Source: CAVUMR01 sp963742715
GTDB taxonomy: Bacteria > Actinomycetota > Actinomycetes > Mycobacteriales > Micromonosporaceae
Direction: 5' to 3'
Length of the DNA: 64,000 nt
Assembly (NCBI GenBank): GCA_963742715.1
Contig: CAVUMR010000003.1
Span: forward strand, 310,001-374,000
Of the stretch, positions 55,434 to 63,735 are shown in pieces. The position numbers were made by a program, and so were the translations under genes. Below the pieces are notes generated by a model. It made no database searches, was not told where the DNA came from, and saw nothing but the letters and a program-made list of their open reading frames with translations. Positions within the stretch are counted from its first letter, which is position 1. Each line of letters begins with the position of its first letter.

Positions 55434-56849
55434 CTAGAGGATCCCGCGGGCGTGGAACGCCTGCTGGACCGAGTTCGCGGCCGCGGCGCCGTAGAGCGTC
55501 TGCGCCGTCGCCACGGTCGCCTGCGCGGCTTCCGCGAACGAGGTGTCCGGCGCATAGCTGAACTGCGCCTCCAGGATCACCGTGTTGGCCTTGGTCCGGC
55601 CGAGGGCGCCGTGGATGTCGAACAGGGCCCGGGACCAGATCTCGCCGTCGTCGTGCACCTCACCGTCGGCGTCGGCCGGGTAGACCTTCGTACCGTCCAC
55701 CCGCCGCAGGCAGTGCGGCGTGCCGCTGGTGTACGAGACCGCGTCCCAGTCGGCGATACAGGCCAGTGGAGTCTTGGCGGTGGCCGCACTCACCGGTATC
55801 GACATGGTGAAGGCCCAGTAGTCGCCGAAGCCCTCACCGATCGCGCCACCCTCCTCGCTGGAGCCGAAGCCGGGCACCTGGGCGTCCTGGATCGCGTGCC
55901 CGTACTCGTGCCAGATCACCTCGGCGTCCTCGGCGTCGTCGACACCGCCGGTGCCGTACGTGATCTGGTCCTTGGCCGGCTCGTAGAACGAGTTGTCGTC
56001 GGTCAGGCCGACCGTCTTGAAGTTCTGCGGCTCGCTGTTGACATCGGTGAAGCCGATGCTGTGGATGTACTTCTGCGCCTCGGTGAGGTGGAAGTACGCC
56101 ATCGTCTGCTCGAAACCGGCCTGCGAACGGTTGTACTTGAACGTCCTGGTCGACGAGGTGACCTGCTTGCCGTTCGGGTTCGCGTTGTAGGCGTACGTCC
56201 CGCGCAGCTTCCCGCCGGCGTTGAGGTTGGTCAGCGTGACCGTCTTGTACGCCGCCTTGATGGCCGCGTAGTTGGCGTTGTTCTGGTCGGTCAGGCCCTC
56301 GTTCTGCAGGGTCACCACGGCGTTCGGGTTGAACACCTGACCGGTGCCGGTCTCGTGCTTGACCAGGTCGTCGACCCGCAGCACCGCGCCGTTGCCGGCG
56401 TCGACCAGGGTGCGCGCCGCGCCCGCGTCGCTACCGGTCCGTACCGACCAGGCGAGCTTCGCGGTGCTGCCGGGCAGTACCACCAGCTCCGTGCCCTGCA
56501 CCGTGTCGCCGGCGCCCTTCCACGCCGCGATGACCGCCTTTTCCTTGCTCACCGCCGCGTTCGGGCTGTCCAGGCCGGTTACCGTACGCCGTCCGTCCTG
56601 CACCGCCACCGCACCGGTACGGGTGTCGACGTGCTTCGCGTAGTAGCCCCCGAGCACCTCGTGCCCGCCGTAGGTCTGCCGGTACCAGTAGTGCGTGGCG
56701 AGCTGGGAATGTCGTACCGCTACCAGCTCCAACCCGGCCTGCGGCGCGGCTTGGGCCGGGCCGGCGAGGCTGAGCAGGGCGGCGGTGACCGCGGCCGCCA
56801 CGCCGGCGGCCCCGACCGCGCGGATCCGACGATTCAGGGGTGTGCTCAA
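55434..56849 (-). CDS. Secreted zinc metalloprotease (M4/M36-like, clan MA)
   Basis: A 471-aa exported protease. The signal peptide (residues 1-34, ending GPAQAAPQA) is followed by an FTP/PepSY-like propeptide (about 40-150, with QTYGGHEVLGGYY). The catalytic domain has H314-E315-Y-G-H318 and Glu339 in GAIGEGFGDYW as the third ligand; this spacing and the GEGFGD form resemble fungalysins (M36). The start is TTG 56849, supported by an excellent GGAGGTG site and the signal peptide directly after it. It probably degrades extracellular protein, upstream of the peptide importer in function if not in position. Confidence 0.9.
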   Translation of the reverse strand: MSTPLNRRIRAVGAAGVAAAVTAALLSLAGPAQAAPQAGLELVAVRHSQLATHYWYRQTYGGHEVLGGYYAKHVDTRTGAVAVQDGRRTVTGLDSPNAAVSKEKAVIAAWKGAGDTVQGTELVVLPGSTAKLAWSVRTGSDAGAARTLVDAGNGAVLRVDDLVKHETGTGQVFNPNAVVTLQNEGLTDQNNANYAAIKAAYKTVTLTNLNAGGKLRGTYAYNANPNGKQVTSSTRTFKYNRSQAGFEQTMAYFHLTEAQKYIHSIGFTDVNSEPQNFKTVGLTDDNSFYEPAKDQITYGTGGVDDAEDAEVIWHEYGHAIQDAQVPGFGSSEEGGAIGEGFGDYWAFTMSIPVSAATAKTPLACIADWDAVSYTSGTPHCLRRVDGTKVYPADADGEVHDDGEIWSRALFDIHGALGRTKANTVILEAQFSYAPDTSFAEAAQATVATAQTLYGAAAANSVQQAFHARGIL

Positions 56850-56969
56850 TCTGCACCTCCAGCAAGGGTGGGAGGCGCGGGCCTACGGCCGGCGCTGCCG
56901 GGAGGCTAACCGAGCGTGCCGATCGACGGAAGGTTTTCGGATCGGTGGCAGGGTTAGCGCAAGGGCCGG

Positions 56970-57860
56970 TCAGGCGACCGGGGCGGTGGATCGAGCCGAT
57001 CGGCTGAAGTAGTCCCGCGCGCTGCGGTGCCCGGTCAGGCCGTACACGATGATGCCGGCGACCGCGGCGAGCGGCAACCCGTCGGTCAGCAGGCTGTCCG
57101 GGCCGAGCAGCAGCAGGCACAGCAGCGGTTGGGTGGCCAGGGCCACCAGCGCGCCGGCCAGTACCGGCCACCGTCCCGCCCGGAAGCCGAACGTCAGCGC
57201 CAGCACCGAGTACGGCACCACCAGGTACAGCACGAGCAGCAGGCCGAGCCAGAACAGCAGGATGGGTACGGTCACCGCGGCCCCGAGCAGGCCCAGCTCG
57301 GCCGACCGGTCGCCGAACACCGCACCGGTGGCCACCAGGAACGGCACCGCGGTCAGCGGTACCAGCCACAGCGCCAGGTACCCCGCGGCGGCCACCCAGA
57401 TCGGCCGGTCCGCGCCGCGCCGGGTCCAGCGGGAGCCGGTGTCGGGCCCGGGCGGCGGGGTCAGGTGCTCGGTGACGACCGGCCGGGTCAGCAGCACGAT
57501 GACCGCGGCGGCCAGTACCACCACCAGCACCGAACCGGTGATCAACAGAGCCCGGATCCCGTCCGGGGTACGGGCGATCCAGGCCAGCCGGACCACCCCG
57601 AACGCGGCGGACAGCGCGAGTACGGCCGCGACCGGCCGCGCCCCCGGCTTGCGCCGGGCGATCCGGCGCGGCAGCACCGCCAGCGCGTACGCCCGGACCA
57701 CGGCCCAACCGGCGCGTACCGCGACCGCGAAACCACCGCCGGCGGCCGCGGTGTGCAGCTCACCCCGGAAGTACAGCAGCGCATAGCCGAGGTCGACGGC
57801 GGCCGACACCAGGCCGGTCGCCACGCAGAGAACGGCGAGAAGCCGGACCAGCCGCGGCAT
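56970..57860 (-). CDS. Multi-helix membrane protein, unknown function
   Basis: A 296-aa protein with about seven to eight hydrophobic helices and no recognisable catalytic or transport motif. A Pro/Arg-rich cytoplasmic loop (about 128-148, LTPPPGPDTGSRW) divides it into two halves. ATG 57860 has a strong GGGGAGGG site. It lies between the metalloprotease and pckG genes on the same strand. Confidence 0.75.
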   Translation of the reverse strand: MPRLVRLLAVLCVATGLVSAAVDLGYALLYFRGELHTAAAGGGFAVAVRAGWAVVRAYALAVLPRRIARRKPGARPVAAVLALSAAFGVVRLAWIARTPDGIRALLITGSVLVVVLAAAVIVLLTRPVVTEHLTPPPGPDTGSRWTRRGADRPIWVAAAGYLALWLVPLTAVPFLVATGAVFGDRSAELGLLGAAVTVPILLFWLGLLLVLYLVVPYSVLALTFGFRAGRWPVLAGALVALATQPLLCLLLLGPDSLLTDGLPLAAVAGIIVYGLTGHRSARDYFSRSARSTAPVA

Positions 57861-58014
57861 GAACCCTCCCCGGATCGGTCGTCGTGGTGCCGACCCGGTC
57901 CGGATCTACCCGATGGAGCGGATTCTCATGTGTGACCCGCCGGTCCGGCCGCAACCAGCCCGCGCCGGACCGGTGGACGCGCCGGCCGCGCCGGGCCGGT
58001 CACCGCGGCCAGCC

Positions 58015-58044
58015 GCGCCGGGCCGGTTTACGGTGGCCCGGCGC
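58015..58044 (-). terminator. Hairpin after pckG
   Basis: A perfect 10-bp inverted repeat (GCGCCGGGCC / GGCCCGGCGC) with a 10-nt loop lies 11 bp past the pckG stop. A 16-bp direct repeat (GCCGCGCCGGGCCGGT) overlaps its far arm with a 29-bp period. Confidence 0.65.
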
Positions 58045-58055
58045 GACCGCCCGGG

Positions 58056-59903
58056 TCAGTCCATCCCGAGGCGGGCCCGGAGCGCGTCGAGTTCGGCCCA
58101 CAGCACGCCGGGCAGCTTGTCGCCGAACTTGTCGAACCACTCCTGGACCTGCGGTACCTCGGCCTTCCACTCCTCCGCGTCGACGGCGAGCGCGACGGCC
58201 AGCTCCTCGTCGGTCAGGTCCAGACCGTCGGTGTCGATCGCCTCCGGGGTCGGTACCAGGCCGATCGGCGTCTCCACCGCGGCGGCCTCGCCTTCCAGCC
58301 GCTCGATGACCCACTTGAGCACCCGGCTGTTCTCGCCGAAGCCCGGCCAGATGAACCCGCCGTCGGCATCGCGCCGGAACCAGTTGACGTAGAAGATCTT
58401 CGGCAGCTTGGCGGGGTCGCCGGCACCTTCCCCGGCGCCCTTGCCCATCTCGATCCAGTGCCGGAAGTAGTCGCCGGCGTTGTACCCGATGAACGGGAGC
58501 ATGGCCATCGGGTCGCGCCGGACCACCCCGACCTTCCCGGTCGCGGCGGCGGTGGTCTCGCTGGACAGCGTCGCGCCCAGGTACACGCCGTGGTTCCAGT
58601 CCCGCGCCTCGGTCACCAGCGGCACGGTGTTCGCGCGACGGCCGCCGAAGAGCACGGCGGAGATCGGTACGCCGTTCGGGTCCTCGTACTCCGGCGCGAC
58701 GATCGGGCACTGGTTGATCGGCGTGCAGAACCGGGAGTTCGGGTGCGAGGACAGCTCGTCGGAGTCCGGCGTCCAGTCCCGGCCCTTCCAGTCGGTCAGG
58801 TGTGCCGGGGCCTCCTTCGAGTACCCCTCCCACCAGACGTCGCCGTCGTCGGTGAGCGCCACGTTGGTGAACATCGAGTTGCCGCGCTCGATGGTGCGCA
58901 TCGCGTTCGGGTTGGTCTTCCAGCCGGTACCCGGGGCGACGCCGAAGAAGCCGTACTCGGGGTTCACCGCGTACAGCCGGCCGTCGTCACCGAACCGCAG
59001 CCAGGCGATGTCGTCGCCGAGCGTCTCGACCTTCCAGCCCGGGATGGTCGGCTCGAGCATGGCCAGGTTGGTCTTGCCACACGCGGACGGGAACGCGGCG
59101 GTGATGTAGTACGTCTTCTGCTCGGGGCTGGTCAGCTTCAGGATCAGCATGTGCTCGGCCATCCAACCCTCGTCCCGGGCCATGGCCGACGCGATCCGCA
59201 GCGAGTAGCACTTCTTGCCGAGCAGGGAGTTGCCGCCGTACCCGGAGCCGAACGACCAGATCTCGCGGGTGTCGGGGAAGTGCGAGATGTACTTGGTGTC
59301 GTTGCACGGCCAGGCCACGTCCTGCTGCCCCGGCTCGAGCGGAGCACCGATCGAGTGCAGGCACGGTACGAACTTCGCGTCGTCCTCGGTCAGCCGCTCG
59401 AGGATCTTGGCGCCCATCCGGGTCATGATCCGCATCGAGGCGACCACGTACGCGGAGTCGGTGATCTCCACGCCGTACATCGGCTTCTCGGCGCTGAGCG
59501 GCCCCATGCAGAACGGGATGACGTACATGGTGCGCCCGCGCATGCTGCCGCGGTACAGCTCCGTCATCTTCTGCTTCATCTCGTCCGGAGCCATCCAGTT
59601 GTTGGTCGGACCGGCTCCGTCCGGTGTCGCGGAACAGATGTACGTACGCTCCTCGACCCGCGCCACGTCGGTCGGGTCGGTACGCGCCCAGAACGAGTTC
59701 GGCTTCTTCTCGTCGTTCAGTCGTACCAGCGTGCCCGCCTCGACGAGCTCGTCGGTGAGCCGCGTCCACTCCTCGTCCGATCCGTCCACCCAGACGACCC
59801 GGTCGGGAGTGGTGAGCTCGGCGACCTCCCGGACCCAGGTGACCAGCCCGGAATGCGTCGTCGGGGGATGGTCGAGACCTGGAACCGTCGCCGGAGCGCT
59901 CAT
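58056..59903 (-). CDS. pckG: Phosphoenolpyruvate carboxykinase (GTP)
   Basis: Converts oxaloacetate and GTP to PEP and CO2 at the entry of gluconeogenesis. The 615-aa enzyme has the GTP-type P-loop with its reactive cysteine, FPSACGKTNLAM, the metal-site block GDDIAWLRFGDDG, and PFIGYNAGDYFRHWIEMG near the C-terminus. ATG 59903 has a GAGGAGAAGG site. A symmetric CTTGTG-N8-CACAAG element 128 bp upstream of the start is a likely control site. It pairs functionally with glpX in this window. Confidence 0.97.
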   Translation of the reverse strand: MSAPATVPGLDHPPTTHSGLVTWVREVAELTTPDRVVWVDGSDEEWTRLTDELVEAGTLVRLNDEKKPNSFWARTDPTDVARVEERTYICSATPDGAGPTNNWMAPDEMKQKMTELYRGSMRGRTMYVIPFCMGPLSAEKPMYGVEITDSAYVVASMRIMTRMGAKILERLTEDDAKFVPCLHSIGAPLEPGQQDVAWPCNDTKYISHFPDTREIWSFGSGYGGNSLLGKKCYSLRIASAMARDEGWMAEHMLILKLTSPEQKTYYITAAFPSACGKTNLAMLEPTIPGWKVETLGDDIAWLRFGDDGRLYAVNPEYGFFGVAPGTGWKTNPNAMRTIERGNSMFTNVALTDDGDVWWEGYSKEAPAHLTDWKGRDWTPDSDELSSHPNSRFCTPINQCPIVAPEYEDPNGVPISAVLFGGRRANTVPLVTEARDWNHGVYLGATLSSETTAAATGKVGVVRRDPMAMLPFIGYNAGDYFRHWIEMGKGAGEGAGDPAKLPKIFYVNWFRRDADGGFIWPGFGENSRVLKWVIERLEGEAAAVETPIGLVPTPEAIDTDGLDLTDEELAVALAVDAEEWKAEVPQVQEWFDKFGDKLPGVLWAELDALRARLGMD

Positions 59904-60030
59904 GACACCTTCTCCTCGAGATCGGGAAACCGACCGTTATTGGGCCAAACACGGGTAGGCCACAGTGACGTGGGACACGTTGGGGTTCCACACAGCCTAA
60001 ATCCCCGCGCGGCGGGCGGCGCCCTCACCC

Positions 60031-60050
60031 CTTGTGAAAATATGCACAAG
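60031..60050. promoter_or_regulatory. Symmetric operator upstream of pckG (Rex- or CRP-like)
   Basis: CTTGTG and CACAAG are perfect inverted arms around an 8-nt AT-rich centre. The inner 18 bp differ at one position from the Rex consensus TTGTGAAnnnnTTCACAA. They also differ at one position from the CRP/GlxR core TGTGA-N6-TCACA. Either regulator would make sense for PEP carboxykinase. Confidence 0.6.
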
Positions 60051-60262
60051 AACCGCGCGAGCGCGTTACCTGCGCCGATAGCGAGCGCTCCGGTGTCCCG
60101 GGGAGGCTCAACACGGGGAACAGTGCCGCTGCGCAACCCTTACGTTACGCACGTTGCGGTCGGCTCGCAGCTCAGGATCGCAGCCGCGGCGGTACCGCAG
60201 GACGGGGTATCCGTCGGTCATGACGCGGTCGTGGCCGGCGACTATCCGGTCGCCGGCCACTT

Positions 60263-60346
60263 GCTACCTGTGCTCGCTACCGCGCTGCGTGCTCTCGCCA
60301 GCGCGCTACTTGCTTTCGCGACCGCGCTACCTGCGCGCGCCATTGC
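60263..60346. repeat. Degenerate 21-bp tandem repeat
   Basis: Four units of exactly 21 bp (60263-60283, 60284-60304, 60305-60325, 60326-60346) share GCTnCnTGC...CGC. They lie just beyond the stop of the minus-strand gene at 60368. Confidence 0.75.
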
Positions 60347-60367
60347 GAGCAGCCAGCGCGCCGGGGG

Positions 60368-60970
60368 TCAGCCCAGATCCGGCCCCTGGCGCCGCAGCTC
60401 GTCCACCGAGGACATCGCCTGCCGGAGGTCGTCGAGCCACTGCTCGGCGTTCTCCCCGACCAGCCGCACACACCAGGCCAGCGCGTCCGACCGGGACCTG
60501 GCCACACCCGAGCTGACCAGGGTGTCGAGCACCTGCCGCTCGGGCTGCCGCAGCCGCGTCATCACCGGCACGGACATCGTGGTGAACAGCTCCTGGCTCG
60601 ATCCGCAGAGCGCGCCCCAGCTCGCCTTCCGCTGGTACTTGTGCTGGAGCTGCTCGGCGATCTCGATCCGCGCCTCCCGGGTCTGCTCCCGGAACCGCGC
60701 GATCCGGCCGCTCTCCGCGGCCGCCCGGTCAGCGTCCGACGCGTCCGCCCCGACCTCGGGCTCGGCGATCCGCCCGACGATGAGCACCTCGTCCCGGTCG
60801 ACCGCCACCTCCGGCGCTTCGGTGAACCAGTCGTCCGGCACCCGTCCGGCCACCCAGGCGGCGACATCGTCCGCCGGTGGCAGGTCGGACTGCTGCCCCC
60901 GACCCCAACCGCCACCTCGTCCCCAACCGCCGCGGAACATCCATGGCGGTCCGTGCTTGCCCGCTCTCAT
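60368..60970 (-). CDS. Conserved actinobacterial protein of unknown function
   Basis: A 200-aa soluble protein. A Trp/Gly/Arg-rich N-terminus (PPWMFRGGWGRGGGWGRG) is followed by an alpha/beta stretch (DDVAAWVAGRVPDDWF, EVLIVGRIAEPEV). The C-terminal helical part has SVPVMTRLRQPERQVLDTLV and ARSRSDALAWCVRLVGENAE, which looks like a ribbon-helix-helix or similar small DNA-binding helix pair. Function is not known to me. ATG 60970 has a strong GGGGAGG site. A tandem TGTAANCA pair lies upstream in its promoter, so autoregulation is possible. Confidence 0.8.
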   Translation of the reverse strand: MRAGKHGPPWMFRGGWGRGGGWGRGQQSDLPPADDVAAWVAGRVPDDWFTEAPEVAVDRDEVLIVGRIAEPEVGADASDADRAAAESGRIARFREQTREARIEIAEQLQHKYQRKASWGALCGSSQELFTTMSVPVMTRLRQPERQVLDTLVSSGVARSRSDALAWCVRLVGENAEQWLDDLRQAMSSVDELRRQGPDLG

Positions 60971-60998
60971 CTACTGCCTCCCCAGGCCTCCATCGTGT

Positions 60999-61034
60999 TG
61001 CTTACATGATTACACCACTACAGATGCATCGACA
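60999..61034 (-). promoter_or_regulatory. Promoter/operator of the conserved unknown gene
   Basis: On the minus strand TTGTCG is followed after 17 nt by TAATCA, a fair promoter pair, in an AT-rich island. Overlapping it are two adjacent 8-bp direct repeats, TGTAATCA and TGTAAGCA (60999-61014), the geometry bound by ribbon-helix-helix repressors. Confidence 0.45.
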
Positions 61035-61158
61035 ATCCGCTCAGCGCGAACACCGGCCCGCGTCGTATCGAGGGGCGGCGGCAACCGGGCGACGCCGAGC
61101 GAGCGGGGCTGCGTCGCACAGCGAACCGCGCGGTGGCGAGGCCCGGCCCGGCCAGGAC

Positions 61159-63579
61159 TCAGCGGCGGAGCAGGGCCAGCGTCCGGTGTACCGGGAGCTG
61201 AGGCGCCCTGCTTCCCGCCTGCCGCCGCGCCGGAATGTCGCCGGCCACCGGCGCACGCGACCCGACCGCCGGCTCCACAGCCTCGGCCCCGGCCGGGCCA
61301 TCCACGGAACGGACCGGCTCCAACCCTCCGTCGGTCCCGCCTCCCTCTGCGCCCGCGTCGGCCCTGATCACGATCGCCACCGGCGCGCGGTCCGGCGGGT
61401 ACCCGAGGGCGTCGTCCGCGCCGATCACGGCGTAGAACTCGTCGGTCCGGTCACCGGTCCGGCCGTACACGGTGGTCCCCTCGGGACCGGTCGCGACCAC
61501 CGCGCACCCGTGCAGGGTCGCCGCGGCAGCCGGCGGCAGCATCGACAGCACGGTGGCGAACAGGTCGGCGGCAACCCGGTCGGCATCCTCCGGGCCGGTA
61601 CTGGCCGAGGCACTGATCGGGTTGTACACCCGGCCGGTCGGCCAGCCGTCGGTGAAGCCGGAGTGGCCGACGCCGGCCAAGGTGGCCGTGACGGTCGCTG
61701 GACCGGACCCGACATCAAGCCGCTGTACCAACCGGGTCAACCGGCCGGTGACCGCCGCCACCAGCAACCGGAGCACGCCGTACCGGTCGATCGCGCGCTG
61801 CACGCCGGTCGCCGACCGGTCGTACCGGCTGAGTCGGCGCGCCCACCATCCCGGCCGGCGCGACACGGACGGGTACGCGCGACCCTGCGCCACCGCGACC
61901 GCTTCGGCGGCGACCACCAGGTACCACGGCTGCTCGAACTGGCACCGCCGATCCGCGGCCGCGGTACGGGCGATCTCCGCGACGTGCCAGCCGATCGCAT
62001 CGGTCAGCAGGTCGGCCTCGACCGGCGCCGGCGTGAACACCGGGAGGCGCAACCAGCGCGAGCCGTCCACGTCCACGGTGACGCCCCGGCCGGATCCGGC
62101 GCCGACCGGCTCGCGGGTACCGCCGGCCTGCTGCGGCTCGACCACCACCCGCAGCCAGTGCTCCAGGATGTACAGCCGCCAGAACGTCTCGGCGTCCTGG
62201 CGGCGGCCGGCCACCAGGTCGGCGAAGCCGGCCAGCGCGGCCCGGGGGTCGGCCCACGGCCGGCGGGCGAACCGGTCGGACAGGAAGGTCGCCACCACCC
62301 GGTCGGCGAGCCCGAGCAGCAGTTCCCTGGTCGGGGTGCACCGGCGTACCCCTTCCGCGTTCCGGGCCGCCTCCGGCGGCAGGCTGCGCCGGACCAGCTC
62401 GGCGAGTTCCCGCAGCAGCTTGGTCCCGGTGTCGCCGACGTCGCGGTACGGCAGCCGCAACGACACGCCGAACCGGCTGGTGACCCGGTCGGCCAGTCGC
62501 GCGATCGTGCCCGGCGCCAGGATCGCGGCCGGCTGCTCCGCCGGCCGGTCGAGCTGCGCCGGCACCCGGGCGCCGCCGCGCGGGGGCGGCTCGGTCACCC
62601 CGCCGAGCAGTCCGTCCACCCCCGCCGGATCGAGCAGGATGTCCACCTCACCGGCCGCCTCGCGGGCGGTCGCCCACATGACGAAGCCGGCCGGATGAGG
62701 TACCGGCTCACCGAGGTCGATGAGGAAGTGGGCCAGGCCGCGCACCACGTCCGCGGCGCCGACCGGTACCGCCTTCGCGGCGACAGCTCCCTCCGGCATC
62801 GCCCCGAGCAGCCGGCCGACGTACTCGTCCTCACCGGTGTCGAGGGGCGGGAAGGTCGCCGAGTACACCGGCAACGGGTTGGGCCTGTCGGGCCGGACGA
62901 ACGCGACGCCGAGCAGCGCGGCACCGGCGATGCCCTGGCCGAACCGGACCCCCACCCGGCCCTGCCGGGCCGCCCAGCCCAACGCGAGCGGAGCCGGTAC
63001 GCCGCCCGAGCGCGCCGCGGGCACCGGCACCTGCCGCAGTCCCGCCTCGGTGATCTCCAGTACCGAGCCGGGAAGTACCCGCCGGATCTCCGCGAAGAAG
63101 GTGCGCTCGGTATCGTCGCAGGCGCCGGTACCGAGGAACCGGTCGACCGTGATCGGGTCGGGTTCGGCCGGTACGCCCGCGGCGAGCAGAGTGCCGGGCT
63201 CGGAGCCGATGAGTACCGCGCCGTCCACCACCGCGTAGTGCAGCGGTGGCCCGTCGCCGCTGCGGGCCAGTACCAGCGTGCCCTGCACCGCGTCGGCGAG
63301 TACCAGCGCGTACGCCTCGGTGCTGTTGCCGGTCGGCAGCAGCGCGGCCGGACCGTGTTCGGTGTACCGGGCCAGCAGGGTGGTCGGTTCGGTCACGCCG
63401 TCCACCACCACACCGGTGCCGTACGCCCCGGTGTAGACCACCGGGATGGCCCCGCGGACCGCGAGTCCGAGCTGGTCGCGGCGCCAGGTGGCGGCGAAGT
63501 CGCCGCGCGGAGCGAGGCCTTGCGCGAGAGAGTCGAGTTGGCGGGGGTCGGGTCCAAAATATGCGGCTATGCCGGCCAT
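61159..63579 (-). CDS. Degenerate asparagine-synthetase-like protein with C-terminal F420-0:glutamate-ligase-like region
   Basis: An 806-aa protein. Residues ~1-190 follow the glutaminase domain of AsnB, but the start reads MAGIAAYFGPDP where AsnB has MCGIAGYF, so the cysteine nucleophile is gone. Residues ~195-540 follow the synthetase domain: VYSATFPP and LLDPAGVDGLLGG align with YSxxF and GxGxDELFGGY, yet the PP-loop SGGLDS is replaced by FGQGIAGA. Residues ~545-740 (QPWYLVVAAEAVAVAQGR, RPGWWARRLSRY) resemble F420-0:L-glutamate ligase family proteins. ATG 63579 has a GGAG site. Both ammonia production and adenylation seem lost. It may be a scaffold or have new chemistry. Family links are by eye. 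Confidence 0.7.
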   Translation of the reverse strand: MAGIAAYFGPDPRQLDSLAQGLAPRGDFAATWRRDQLGLAVRGAIPVVYTGAYGTGVVVDGVTEPTTLLARYTEHGPAALLPTGNSTEAYALVLADAVQGTLVLARSGDGPPLHYAVVDGAVLIGSEPGTLLAAGVPAEPDPITVDRFLGTGACDDTERTFFAEIRRVLPGSVLEITEAGLRQVPVPAARSGGVPAPLALGWAARQGRVGVRFGQGIAGAALLGVAFVRPDRPNPLPVYSATFPPLDTGEDEYVGRLLGAMPEGAVAAKAVPVGAADVVRGLAHFLIDLGEPVPHPAGFVMWATAREAAGEVDILLDPAGVDGLLGGVTEPPPRGGARVPAQLDRPAEQPAAILAPGTIARLADRVTSRFGVSLRLPYRDVGDTGTKLLRELAELVRRSLPPEAARNAEGVRRCTPTRELLLGLADRVVATFLSDRFARRPWADPRAALAGFADLVAGRRQDAETFWRLYILEHWLRVVVEPQQAGGTREPVGAGSGRGVTVDVDGSRWLRLPVFTPAPVEADLLTDAIGWHVAEIARTAAADRRCQFEQPWYLVVAAEAVAVAQGRAYPSVSRRPGWWARRLSRYDRSATGVQRAIDRYGVLRLLVAAVTGRLTRLVQRLDVGSGPATVTATLAGVGHSGFTDGWPTGRVYNPISASASTGPEDADRVAADLFATVLSMLPPAAAATLHGCAVVATGPEGTTVYGRTGDRTDEFYAVIGADDALGYPPDRAPVAIVIRADAGAEGGGTDGGLEPVRSVDGPAGAEAVEPAVGSRAPVAGDIPARRQAGSRAPQLPVHRTLALLRR

Positions 63580-63735
63580 CAAGAGTCATCTCCATCTCGT
63601 ACAGAGATGACAAATCGTAGTCAAGTGACTACAACTGGCGAGGCAGAACGGACAGACGCGACCATCGGTACAGGTCAGCAGCTTGCCGTCCGTGGCACCG
63701 CCAGGTGTCGCGCTGACAGGTGATGTCCGTCCGGC

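Larger units (their letters stand above)
59904..60367. other. Regulatory gap upstream of pckG
   Basis: This 464-bp gap has no credible gene. The part next to pckG holds AT-rich segments and the symmetric operator at 60031-60050. The distal part holds a 21-bp degenerate tandem repeat (60263-60346). Confidence 0.6.
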
